From: a virus | Reading direction: 5' to 3' (one strand) | Virus record (IMG/VR): IMGVR_UViG_3300025138_000025 | Coordinates: 1-64,000 of that record | Length of the DNA: 64,000 nucleotides | Part shown: positions 54,414 through 62,719 of the stretch, piece by piece | Position numbering within the stretch: the stretch's first letter is position 1 | How the letters are laid out: each line of letters starts with the position of its first letter | Notes under the pieces: model-generated | Told to the model about the DNA's origin: nothing | Seen by the model: only the letters and a program-made list of their open reading frames with translations | Database searches by the model: none | Position numbers and translations under genes: made by a program

Positions 54414-55053
54414 AGAGTTAAACTTATGTTTTATTCATATCCCAAAGTGCGGAGGTTCAAGCATAACTATGCAGTACCACAGAAAGCATGAAGGAGGTAT
54501 TCATAATACTGTAGGTAAGACTTGGAGACCAGGACTAGAAGTAGAAATGTACAGACCTATTGGAAGAGAAGGACAGATACAAAAGTTACACAATATGCAT
54601 GCTGATGCAGACCAATACTATCCTGTGTTCAGAGAATATGATATGATTACACAGGTAAGATATCCACTAGATAGATTCGCTAGTGCATGGAAGCATCTAG
54701 CAAGTGTAGACTTAGTAGATACTCCTTTTGATAAGTGGGTACCTCGTGCAATTGAAAATTTATATGAAGGTCATTGGGCAAGGTCATTAGACTATCCAGA
54801 ACAATACATTCAACACTTAAGTGTTATCAATCCAGGATTTGATGCAAGTATATTATTTAAACATCAGTATACTTTCCTTAGACCTGAAGTTGAAGTACAC
54901 AAATTAGAGGCAGGAACAATTTGGGAAAGATTAAATTTAAAACCCCTGCTACACAATAACAGTCTACCAAAATATGAGGCAAAGTGGACTAGGCATAATG
55001 AAATGCTAGTAGGAGATTACTATGAAAGAGACTTTATTGAATTCGGATATTGA
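54403..55053 (+). CDS. Sulfotransferase
   Basis: 216 residues. LCFIHIPKCGGSSITMQYHR is the PAPS 5'-phosphosulfate loop and ITQVRYPLDRFASAWKHL the 3'-phosphate loop. Transfers sulfate from PAPS, probably to a glycan. Begins inside the polA end; first gene of the second modification cluster. Confidence 0.87.
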   Translation: MVFRELNLCFIHIPKCGGSSITMQYHRKHEGGIHNTVGKTWRPGLEVEMYRPIGREGQIQKLHNMHADADQYYPVFREYDMITQVRYPLDRFASAWKHLASVDLVDTPFDKWVPRAIENLYEGHWARSLDYPEQYIQHLSVINPGFDASILFKHQYTFLRPEVEVHKLEAGTIWERLNLKPLLHNNSLPKYEAKWTRHNEMLVGDYYERDFIEFGY

Positions 55054-55720
55054 TAGTATAGTAGCCTGTGGTGGTGGTATTGAGACAGCAGCCGCTGTTG
55101 CCTGGGCAGTAGATAAAGGATATAAACCTTTTCTATTTACTGAAGTTGTAGATAGAGATAATCCTGCTATAAAAGGAATGACAAGAGCCTGTGAAGATAT
55201 AGCAGAGTATTTTAATTTACCATTCAAGGCAGCTTATAATGATATGCCTATGGAAAATGCAAGTATACCACCTACTGACTTCTCATTTGCACAAGCAATA
55301 AAACTAATTCTAGGCAATCCTAATATTAGATTTAAGTATATTATCAATGGTGGAAATGCAGAAGATAGTATGCAACAAAGAGTACAGATACGATACCTAC
55401 AGAGAATAATTACTAGTAGGTGGGGCAATCAATATGACATGCACGGAATGAAATGGAAGGCATTTTTAAATGTGCCTATAATGTTATTTCCATTTGAGTA
55501 CTTACAAAAGTCAGAGATTATAGGAATAATGATGAACAAACATCCAGAACTTGTAAAGAAAGTCTGGACTTGTGTATCTCCTATTAAAAAAGAAAACAAT
55601 TACAAACAATGCGGACAATGTGGCAAGTGTACTGAATGGAGTTCAGCACTTAGAGTAGCAAAGCAAGCTAAATTAAAGATACAAGAGGGACTAGATTATG
55701 AGTATAATATGCGTCAGTAA
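55022..55720 (+). CDS. QueC/ExsB-like PP-loop protein, copy 2
   Basis: 232 residues. IVACGGGIETAAAVAWAVDK is a PP-loop with the first Ser and the Asp changed (GGG-x-E-T), INGGNAEDSMQQRVQIRYLQ matches the copy at 41845 (IIWGANADDSWQQRLQLKF), and QCGQCGKCTEWSSALR is the zinc cluster. The altered P-loop of both copies suggests a shared non-classical activity. Confidence 0.8.
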   Translation: MKETLLNSDIDSIVACGGGIETAAAVAWAVDKGYKPFLFTEVVDRDNPAIKGMTRACEDIAEYFNLPFKAAYNDMPMENASIPPTDFSFAQAIKLILGNPNIRFKYIINGGNAEDSMQQRVQIRYLQRIITSRWGNQYDMHGMKWKAFLNVPIMLFPFEYLQKSEIIGIMMNKHPELVKKVWTCVSPIKKENNYKQCGQCGKCTEWSSALRVAKQAKLKIQEGLDYEYNMRQ

Positions 55721-56225
55721 AGAGTGGCACGAGTTAACAATAGAAGAATTATACAGAATTATACAGTTACGAATTGATGGATTCATAGTACAAAATAAAA
55801 CCTGTTATCAAGACTTAGAAGCACACTATGACCAGAATGGTTGGTACACTATGTACTATGATACAAGTTTAGGTATGCATCCTCAGTCTATGGTAGGGCA
55901 GACACAGTTTTGTACTAATAAAAGTTTTACAGGTAGTGATGGTACAGTATACACCTATCCTGCATGGCGCAGACAGACTTGGTTGCCAGGTTATAGAGAT
56001 TGGAGAGTAGAGCAACCACAAACTGTTGCAGCTGCAATGAAGTATACAGGAAAGCCTTACATGATGGCAGAAGTTATGAGCGAAGGATATATACAGCACA
56101 TGATAGATAAGTGTGGGTATAGATGTGTTACAGATGAGCCTTACTTAGATGATGCAGGTAGACCTAACTGGGTATGTGTAAATGATACTATAGACTTCCA
56201 AGAAAGGTATGGTGTAAAGATATGA
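55698..56225 (+). CDS. ElaA-like GNAT acetyltransferase, copy 2
   Basis: 175 residues. ELTIEELYRIIQLRIDGFIV, QNKTCYQDLEAHYDQNGWYT is close to the 40645 product. Follows directly on the PP-loop copy 2, so the same pair occurs twice in the window. Acceptor unknown. Confidence 0.78.
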   Translation: MSIICVSKEWHELTIEELYRIIQLRIDGFIVQNKTCYQDLEAHYDQNGWYTMYYDTSLGMHPQSMVGQTQFCTNKSFTGSDGTVYTYPAWRRQTWLPGYRDWRVEQPQTVAAAMKYTGKPYMMAEVMSEGYIQHMIDKCGYRCVTDEPYLDDAGRPNWVCVNDTIDFQERYGVKI

Positions 56226-56692
56226 GAGCCCCAGTGTTCCCTTTCGAGTTTGATGTAGATAGAGAGTGGCTATTAGAAAAAGCATTACAAGAGCCTAGAA
56301 GACAGTTCTATCACCATGGAAAGAAAGAAGAAAGAATAGAAGGCTACAAGTATGCTATAATAGACTATCCTGAACTACAAGAACTAGTAGGCAGATTCGC
56401 ATTGGCTATAAAAGGCAGATGGAATATGAAGTTTGTGTACATTGCCCCTAACACTACTATAGGTTGGCATAAAGATTGGGGAACAAAGTGTGCGTTTAAT
56501 TGGGTTATAAATGGTAATAACGCAGCAATAAAATATAGAGATAGACCATACGCTTATAGCTCAGCTATAATAAACACACAAGAAGAACATATGGTCAAGA
56601 ATAATGACCGAGAACGAATACTATTTAAGATAGCTTTATTCGATAAGAGTTACGAGGAAACATGCAAACAATTCAGTTCCCAATTTTTGTAA
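56222..56692 (+). CDS. 2OG-Fe(II)/aspartyl-hydroxylase-like oxygenase
   Basis: 156 residues. TTIGWHKDWGTKCAFNWVIN carries HxD, and QEEHMVKNNDRERILFKIAL the distal His and Arg. Resembles aspartyl/asparaginyl beta-hydroxylase folds. ATGA-coupled to the GNAT gene. Confidence 0.8.
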   Translation: MRAPVFPFEFDVDREWLLEKALQEPRRQFYHHGKKEERIEGYKYAIIDYPELQELVGRFALAIKGRWNMKFVYIAPNTTIGWHKDWGTKCAFNWVINGNNAAIKYRDRPYAYSSAIINTQEEHMVKNNDRERILFKIALFDKSYEETCKQFSSQFL

Positions 56693-57135
56693 TACATAGT
56701 GATAATGTAGAAGAACTGGATGGCATACTATGGTTAGATGACCAAGTACTAGACGATAAAAACATGGAAGGCGATAGTCTAGGTATGAGAAGAATACAGT
56801 CGCCAATGAAAAGTATATATCCTTTGAGATATATGATAGAAGATGAGATTAGTTATTTAAAGCACAGAGGGAATACCTTTATAGATAGTACAGGAAAAAT
56901 TATTATAAAGGAAAAGAATAGAAATGCTAGACTAATATATCATAAGATTGTAAAAACAGATTTAAAAGACGTAGCCGCTGTAGTATGGCTAGAGGGAGTT
57001 CCTTTTCCTTTCATAGAAAAGAGACCACCCCCAGCAGAATATACATGGGCAGGAGTGCTACATTTATCAGGTTTCCCATGGAAAGTTTGGGAATACTGTG
57101 AAGAAAAGAAAAAAGATACATGGAGAAAAGTATGA
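56662..57135 (+). CDS. Conserved hypothetical protein
   Basis: 157 residues. FPIFVIHSDNVEELDGILWL, KIVKTDLKDVAAVVWLEGVP. Predicted alpha/beta, not recognised. Overlaps the oxygenase by 31 bases. Confidence 0.75.
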   Translation: MQTIQFPIFVIHSDNVEELDGILWLDDQVLDDKNMEGDSLGMRRIQSPMKSIYPLRYMIEDEISYLKHRGNTFIDSTGKIIIKEKNRNARLIYHKIVKTDLKDVAAVVWLEGVPFPFIEKRPPPAEYTWAGVLHLSGFPWKVWEYCEEKKKDTWRKV

Positions 57136-57233
57136 TTAGTTTAATATTATGGACTTGCTTGGTAACAGCATGGCTATGCTATGGTGGACAAGTAATATAT
57201 AACTATATAAAGCATAACAGTGAGCTAATGTAA
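57132..57233 (+). CDS. 33-aa membrane peptide
   Basis: MISLILWTCLVTAWLCYGGQ, VIYNYIKHNSELM. ATGA and TAATG overlaps on either side support translation. One transmembrane helix. Confidence 0.6.
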   Translation: MISLILWTCLVTAWLCYGGQVIYNYIKHNSELM

Positions 57234-57649
57234 TGAGCAATTGGCATGGTGGAAAAGGTTCAAAGAGACGCAAGTCCAATGAACAAGCTTATCGAGATAA
57301 TTACGATAAGATTTTTAATAAAGGAGTAGAGATGGGAAACGAAGACGCGCAACAGTTAATGATTGCATTAGAGACATGTATATGTTATGTCGCGTATACA
57401 AGCTTAAATAGTGGTGGGCAAAAGGAAAGAGAAATGACATGTTGCCCTAGGTTTATACCTAGTGGTAATGGATTATCTTTTAATCAGAAAGCTTCACAAA
57501 TGGATAAGTGTTTAGCCTATGATATAGAGTTTCAGAGATGGGATGATATAGACTTAGAAACTATAACAGACTGGCATGTAATACAAGAAGATGACTTTGA
57601 AGAGCAGTGCAATGAACTATATGGCGACAATATGCCAGACGTAGAATGA
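57233..57649 (+). CDS. Conserved phage protein with GGKGS-x-RR motif
   Basis: 138 residues. MSNWHGGKGSKRRKSNEQAY, RDNYDKIF is a motif (GGKGSxxR....aY.dNwd.IF) seen in many phages in short proteins of unknown role. The remaining ~100 residues are Cys-containing and acidic and may be a fusion. Confidence 0.78.
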   Translation: MSNWHGGKGSKRRKSNEQAYRDNYDKIFNKGVEMGNEDAQQLMIALETCICYVAYTSLNSGGQKEREMTCCPRFIPSGNGLSFNQKASQMDKCLAYDIEFQRWDDIDLETITDWHVIQEDDFEEQCNELYGDNMPDVE

Positions 57650-58092
57650 GAGAGTTAGGAATGGTGGTAATGGGATGCGTATTTTTCGTAGTCTTTTTCA
57701 ATGCTGTCATATATCCTGAGATAGAGTACAAAGGTTTCTCTAATAGTAGTTCTTGTACAGGTAAATGCTATGAAGAATATGTAGCACTTAACGGCACATC
57801 AGTAGAGATTGAACAAAAGAAAAAGGCTTTAGCAGCAACAGACCCATTTAGTGATATTAGAAGTCTATGGTCGGGCTGTGTAGCTTGTCATGGAGCTAAT
57901 GGTGAAGGTGGAGTCGGGCCTATGTTGGCTGGACAAACAGCAGACTATATTAGTGGTAGACTTATATCATATAAGAATGGAGAACAAGTAGGGCCAATGA
58001 GTGCACTTATGTGGGGACAAGCAGCCAAGCTATCTCAGAAAGAAATAGATACAATAGGTGAATTTATTGTAGCAGGGCTTCCAAGTGAGTAA
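57646..58092 (+). CDS. Membrane-anchored c-type cytochrome
   Basis: 148 residues. An N-terminal signal anchor (LGMVVMGCVFFVVFFNAVIY) is followed by Cys78-V-A-Cys81-His82 and ANGEGGVGPMLAGQ, then GEQVGPMSALMWGQAAKLSQ, supplying axial Met candidates (Met118 or Met122), and EIDTIGEFIVAGLP. This is a class I cytochrome c that would face the periplasm and need host heme ligation. Electron-transfer cargo is rare in phages. Confidence 0.9.
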   Translation: MRELGMVVMGCVFFVVFFNAVIYPEIEYKGFSNSSSCTGKCYEEYVALNGTSVEIEQKKKALAATDPFSDIRSLWSGCVACHGANGEGGVGPMLAGQTADYISGRLISYKNGEQVGPMSALMWGQAAKLSQKEIDTIGEFIVAGLPSE

Positions 58093-58264
58093 GTGGTGGA
58101 GAATCTGGGCAAAGAGCTTAGGAGAGAAAGTAGGTGAAACAGACAAGCAAGCCAATACTATTGCAGGAATTAGAACAGTATGGTGGTTTACCCACATGCT
58201 AACTTGTATTGCAATCATTCTTAATGCTATTGCTAACCATGGTTGGGGTCTGTTAGGTGTATAA
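58085..58264 (+). CDS. Small membrane protein
   Basis: 59 residues starting at GTG. MSKWWRIWAKSLGEKVGETD then FTHMLTCIAIILNAIANHGW. One transmembrane helix; similar (K/F)WRIWAxSLGEKVG proteins occur in marine phages as I recall. Overlaps the cytochrome and the next oxygenase. Confidence 0.7.
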   Translation: MSKWWRIWAKSLGEKVGETDKQANTIAGIRTVWWFTHMLTCIAIILNAIANHGWGLLGV

Positions 58265-58763
58265 AATAATAAGAAACTATCTTTCAGCAGATGAATGTGA
58301 CGATTACATAGCAATGACTAGAGTACTTGACCCCAATCCTTCACTAGAAGTTGGATTAAAGACTACTAAGAAATCACATCATCATGTAAATAGAACTTAT
58401 TGGACACTACGAAGTATGACTAAACATTTCAGGCCACTGAAAGCACAAGCAGAAAAATATTGGGACTTACCTTCTGGCTCATTAAAGTTTACACATGCCC
58501 CTAAAAACTATGCACATATTATGTGTTATGACGCACCAGGGCAAGGATTAGAGTGGCATGCAGAACCTAACATTTCTACTGTGTCTGTTTCTATAAATTT
58601 ATCAAATCCTTGGGAGTACGAAGGAGCAGACTTTGAATTAAGAAAAGCTCCTAGCTTAGAGTTATTTAGAGGGGACGCAATATTTTATTCTAGTACTATG
58701 GTACATAGAGTTGCTGACCTAGTGAGTGGCAGAAAGTTAAGTTTTGTTATGTGGTTAAAATGA
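58257..58763 (+). CDS. 2OG-Fe(II) oxygenase with HxE metal motif
   Basis: 168 residues starting at GTG. GLEWHAEPNISTVSVSINLS has His-x-Glu where His-x-Asp is usual; ADFELRKAPSLELFRGDAIF, MVHRVADLVSGRKLSFVMWL supply the distal His and 2OG Arg. PKHD-hydroxylase-like. The Glu may still bind iron or alter the reaction. Confidence 0.8.
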   Translation: MYKIIRNYLSADECDDYIAMTRVLDPNPSLEVGLKTTKKSHHHVNRTYWTLRSMTKHFRPLKAQAEKYWDLPSGSLKFTHAPKNYAHIMCYDAPGQGLEWHAEPNISTVSVSINLSNPWEYEGADFELRKAPSLELFRGDAIFYSSTMVHRVADLVSGRKLSFVMWLK

Positions 58764-59278
58764 TTACATATACTGACTGGGTTACTCCCGAAGAAGTAAA
58801 AGAAATAGAGCAAACTGTATTAGTAAAAGAACAATATGTACTTAGTCTACCTACTCCTTGGGAGAATGGTTTTAAAGGACTGACTAATAAGTTTGCAGCG
58901 TACAATTGGTTAGATGACTTTGAGTTTTTAATACCTAAATTACAAGAAATATTAGAAACTCCTCATGTAGTACAGTGCTGGGCTAATGTGTTGAGACAAG
59001 GAGAAGGAGTACCAAAACATCATCATGCTGTAGGGAAGAACGCAAACTTTAAATGCGGAAATTTATTTATATCAGGAGAACAAAGCGTAGGAACTACATA
59101 CGATTGGATAGGTAATGTTCCTAATACTCCTGGTGAGTTACATTGGTTTGGCTGTCATTTGCTACATGAAGTGAGTCCAAATACGAGCAAAAAAGAAAGA
59201 ATTAGTTTGGCATTTGATTGCCATGCAATACAAAAAGATATGAGTGTATTCGATAGAGGAGAATATAGAACAGTATGA
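58760..59278 (+). CDS. Cupin/2OG-like oxygenase
   Basis: 172 residues from MITYTDWVTPEEVKEIEQTV (ATGA overlap chosen). GVPKHHHAVGKNANFKCGNL, GELHWFGCHLLHEVSPNTSK, KERISLAFDC give the beta-helix with His residues and the C-terminal Arg. Substrate unknown; sits next to another oxygenase. Confidence 0.75.
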   Translation: MITYTDWVTPEEVKEIEQTVLVKEQYVLSLPTPWENGFKGLTNKFAAYNWLDDFEFLIPKLQEILETPHVVQCWANVLRQGEGVPKHHHAVGKNANFKCGNLFISGEQSVGTTYDWIGNVPNTPGELHWFGCHLLHEVSPNTSKKERISLAFDCHAIQKDMSVFDRGEYRTV

Positions 59279-59415
59279 ATATAGATAGACACGACTTAAG
59301 AGCAGCCTTAGTCACTGCAATAATATTAATGAGTACATATTTTTGGGCTATCCATGCGGATGCTCAGGTTTGTGATTACTCAGTACATGGACATTATATA
59401 TGTGCGGATTCGTAA
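59275..59415 (+). CDS. Small secreted Cys-containing peptide
   Basis: 46 residues, MNIDRHDLRAALVTAIILMS TYFWAIHADA then QVCDYSVHGHYICADS. A signal peptide and two cysteines in a short mature part. Overlaps asnB. Unknown. Confidence 0.6.
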   Translation: MNIDRHDLRAALVTAIILMSTYFWAIHADAQVCDYSVHGHYICADS

Positions 59416-60905
59416 TAACACAAAATAAAAATATGGTAGTAACCATGTTAGAAAGACAAGGCTTTCGCGGACCTGACCTAATGCATTTTTGGGCAGATGA
59501 GAAAGTATCTATGGGACACGCTCTCCTAGATATTAGTGGAGAAAGACAAAAACAACCATATAAGACTAGAAAAGGAGAGATTATTGTATTCAATGGGGAG
59601 ATGTATGACACGACAAAACCTAATGATACAGCTTTTTTAGCAAATGGTTACGATATGTATGGATTAAAGTTTTTACAGTATACAAATTGGCATGGCGCAA
59701 TAGGGATATATAGTCCTAAAACTACGCAACTAACTTTGATTAGAGACCAGTTTGGAGCAAAGCCATTGTGGTTTTACAAGAAAGGCAAAGCTTTTGCTGC
59801 TTCAACAAGTCTAAGAAGTTTTATAAATAAAGAAAGAGATAAAGAAAATGATAAATCATATATATTTAATCCTCTATGGTCTGGTAATGTGACTCCTTAT
59901 AAACATATAACTAAACTTGCTCCTGGACAGTATGTAACACATAACTTTACTTCAGGAGAGACTCGTACAGCTAACCTATGGAGGGATTACCAAATAATGT
60001 CGATGAAGTTAGATAAAAAAGAATTTAGAGAGAGAACAGTAAACTCTATAAGAAATATTGCTAAAAATAAACAAAAGACAGGTATATTTCTTAGTGGTGG
60101 ATTAGATAGTACATTTGCACTATCTTGTATAAAAGATATGGGACTAGATCTAACGGCTTACATTTGTAAATATGATGACACTAGAGCCCAGTATAGTAAT
60201 CATAATGGGTTTAGAAACGAAACAGACATGGCTATCCAAACTTGTAAAGAGTGGAATGTTCCTTATAAAGTAGTAACATTACGACAAGCCGAAATGGGAC
60301 ATTTAAGTAGGATGTGGATGGCAAAAACACACTTCACTTGGGTTGATAGAAATAGACAAGCACCCCGATATAAATTATGTGAGGCTGCAAGTAAAGATGG
60401 TTGTAAGGTTATAATCACAGGAGATAGCGCAGATGAATTGTATACAGGATATATACATCACTCTAAAAGATTTGAGCCAGACTGGGATAAGGAAACCGTA
60501 AAGAGATGTAGAGAAATGAAATGGTTTCCAGACCAAGTATTTTCTAAAACAGACAGCTTTAACAATGGCTTATTCTTTGATTTATTAGCAACTTCTGAGC
60601 AAAACATATTAACCACAGACCAAACTTGTGGAATGTTTGGAATGGAATCCAGACCAGTATTTTTATCTCAAAATTATGTACAGTATATATTTAGAATTTC
60701 AGGAAAAGAAAAGTTTAAACAACATCCTAATTGGGACAAAGGAACTTATAAATATCTACTAAGAGAAGTAATGGGAGATATGTTACCAAAACATGTAAGA
60801 GAAAGAGAGAAAAAAGTAGGTTGGTCTAGTCCTTGGAATAATAATGTTGAGTTAATACAAAAAAGATGGAGAAAAGAAGACCTAGAGTTTTTAGACGCAT
60901 TATGA
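59400..60905 (+). CDS. asnB: Glutamine-hydrolysing asparagine synthetase
   Basis: 501 residues. MCGFV exposes the N-terminal nucleophile Cys; IIVFNGEMYD is the glutaminase NGEIYN motif; the synthetase PP-loop is LSGGLDST at 231-238; GDSADELYTGY follows. Converts aspartate and glutamine to asparagine, or acts in amidotransferase-type modification of another acid. About 50 residues shorter than E. coli AsnB. The start overlaps the preceding peptide gene by 16 bases. Confidence 0.92.
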   Translation: MCGFVITQNKNMVVTMLERQGFRGPDLMHFWADEKVSMGHALLDISGERQKQPYKTRKGEIIVFNGEMYDTTKPNDTAFLANGYDMYGLKFLQYTNWHGAIGIYSPKTTQLTLIRDQFGAKPLWFYKKGKAFAASTSLRSFINKERDKENDKSYIFNPLWSGNVTPYKHITKLAPGQYVTHNFTSGETRTANLWRDYQIMSMKLDKKEFRERTVNSIRNIAKNKQKTGIFLSGGLDSTFALSCIKDMGLDLTAYICKYDDTRAQYSNHNGFRNETDMAIQTCKEWNVPYKVVTLRQAEMGHLSRMWMAKTHFTWVDRNRQAPRYKLCEAASKDGCKVIITGDSADELYTGYIHHSKRFEPDWDKETVKRCREMKWFPDQVFSKTDSFNNGLFFDLLATSEQNILTTDQTCGMFGMESRPVFLSQNYVQYIFRISGKEKFKQHPNWDKGTYKYLLREVMGDMLPKHVREREKKVGWSSPWNNNVELIQKRWRKEDLEFLDAL

Positions 60906-61039
60906 TACAATTACAAAAATGGATAGGACACTTAATAAACACATTCTTTGCATGGTCTTTTAAAAGAACAGCAGATAGACAAAATAGAAACCTCTATGAT
61001 AAAAGTAAAGTAAAATATACAGATGGCGATAACACATGA
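60902..61039 (+). CDS. Small basic peptide
   Basis: 45 residues, MIQLQKWIGHLINTFFAWSF, KRTADRQNRNLYDKSKVKYT. ATGA-coupled on both sides. N-terminal amphipathic helix; unknown. Confidence 0.65.
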   Translation: MIQLQKWIGHLINTFFAWSFKRTADRQNRNLYDKSKVKYTDGDNT

Positions 61040-61461
61040 TAGGTTTTAAAAAAGATATTGTAGGTTTTACATGTGGAGCTTTTGATTTATTACATGCAGG
61101 GCATATAGTTATGTTAAAGGAAGCTAGGGATAATTGTGATTATTTAATAGTAGGATTACAAACTGACCCAAGCATAGACAGGCAAGACAAGAATCAACCT
61201 GTGCAGTCTGTATACGAAAGGTATATACAACTTAGAGCAGTTAAGTATATTGATGAAATTATACCTTACGATACAGAACAGAGTTTACGCGATTTGATAG
61301 AAGCTACAAAAATAAATATTAGATTTGTAGGAGAAGATTATAAAAACAAAGGTTTTACAGGGGACGATTTGGCAGAAGAGATTTACTATACGAGTAGACA
61401 ACATTCTTTCTCTAGTACTACGTTAAGAAACAAGATATATGAAAGCAGTTATAAAAAATAG
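61036..61461 (+). CDS. Cytidylyltransferase (glycerol-3-phosphate cytidylyltransferase-like)
   Basis: 141 residues. GFTCGAFDLLHAGHIVMLKE carries HxGH, VGEDYKNKGF and SFSSTTLRNKIYE the RxSxTT-like end of the TagD/HldE-type family. Makes a CDP- or ADP-activated alcohol or sugar, a probable donor for glycan building. Confidence 0.88.
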   Translation: MIGFKKDIVGFTCGAFDLLHAGHIVMLKEARDNCDYLIVGLQTDPSIDRQDKNQPVQSVYERYIQLRAVKYIDEIIPYDTEQSLRDLIEATKINIRFVGEDYKNKGFTGDDLAEEIYYTSRQHSFSSTTLRNKIYESSYKK

Positions 61462-62719
61462 AATACAAATAATGGGTACACCTGATGTGTTCAATAAAAT
61501 AGAAAAGGAGTTGACTTATACTTTACCTCCTCGTATGCCACAAGATCCACCTATGGTGCTTAAAACAATTAGATACATAAGGAAGGGGTTAATCTCTATT
61601 CCTGTCGGAAGACTAGATTTAATACCAGATGATTACGAAGTTTTCGATAAGCGTGTTAGTGTGCCGGCTGACTTTCCTAAGTTTAAGTTTGACTTACGAC
61701 CAAGCCAAAAAGCGGTTTATGACGAAGTAGATGACTGCGCTATAATTAACGCTTGGGTAAGTTGGGGTAAGACATTTACAGGTCTTGCTATAGCAGAAAA
61801 GCTTGGGCAGAAAACACTTGTTGTTACTCATACAACTACATTAAGAGCGCAGTGGGAAAAAGAAGTAAAAAAAGTATTTGGAATTGACGCAGGAGTAATT
61901 GGTGGTGGAAAGTTTGATGTAGAGCCTCCTATAGTAATTGGGAATATACAGTCATTATACAGACGAGTAGACGACATAAAAGACATATTCGGAACAGTTA
62001 TATTAGATGAAATGCATCATGTATCAAGTCCAACCTTTACGCGTATAGTAGACGAAATGCCTGCTAGATTTAAGGTGGGACTAACAGGAACACTAGAGCG
62101 AAAAGATGGAAGACATGTAGTGTTTAGAGATTACTTTGGAAATAATGTATTTAAACCACCAAAAGAAAATTATTTGATACCTAAAATAGATATTTATAAG
62201 ACAGATATAAGATTTATAGATGGCTCGTTTACGCCTTGGGCGGAACGAATTAACGACCTTACTCACAACGAAGAATATGTCCATAGTGTGAGTATGATAG
62301 CGGCAAAGTATGCTGCAGAAGGACATAAAGTACTGGTTGTCTCTGATAGAGTACATTTTCTAAAAAGATGTGCTAATTTAGTAGGAGATAAGGCAGTATC
62401 AATAACAGGCGATATGAATTTTGAAGAAAGAGAAGAAGCTATGCAAGAAGTAAGAACAAGTAAAAATATTTTATTTGGAACACAATCTATATTTTCAGAA
62501 GGTATATCATTAAATGAATTAAGTTGTTTAGTACTAGGTACACCAGTTAATAATGAACCATTACTTACACAGCTTATAGGTAGAGTAGTCCGAAAACTAG
62601 ATGGCAAAAGACAACCAGTTATCGTAGACATAAACTTAAAAGGAAAAACAGCATCTCGTCAAGCAAACGCTAGGATGGGATATTATATTAGAGAAGGTTA
62701 TGAGGTAACCGTATTATGA
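61439..62719 (+). CDS. UvsW-like SF2 DNA helicase
   Basis: 426 residues. After an N-terminal ~80-residue domain come motif I NAWVSWGKTF (Lys111), Ia VVTHTTTLRAQWEKE, motif II VILDEMHHV (DEMH, Asp190), motif III GLTGTLERKDG, and V-VI IFSEGISLNELSCLVLGTP, QLIGRVVRKLDGKR. Like T4 UvsW it should remodel replication forks and recombination intermediates. Starts inside the cytidylyltransferase end. Confidence 0.9.
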   Translation: MKAVIKNRIQIMGTPDVFNKIEKELTYTLPPRMPQDPPMVLKTIRYIRKGLISIPVGRLDLIPDDYEVFDKRVSVPADFPKFKFDLRPSQKAVYDEVDDCAIINAWVSWGKTFTGLAIAEKLGQKTLVVTHTTTLRAQWEKEVKKVFGIDAGVIGGGKFDVEPPIVIGNIQSLYRRVDDIKDIFGTVILDEMHHVSSPTFTRIVDEMPARFKVGLTGTLERKDGRHVVFRDYFGNNVFKPPKENYLIPKIDIYKTDIRFIDGSFTPWAERINDLTHNEEYVHSVSMIAAKYAAEGHKVLVVSDRVHFLKRCANLVGDKAVSITGDMNFEEREEAMQEVRTSKNILFGTQSIFSEGISLNELSCLVLGTPVNNEPLLTQLIGRVVRKLDGKRQPVIVDINLKGKTASRQANARMGYYIREGYEVTVL

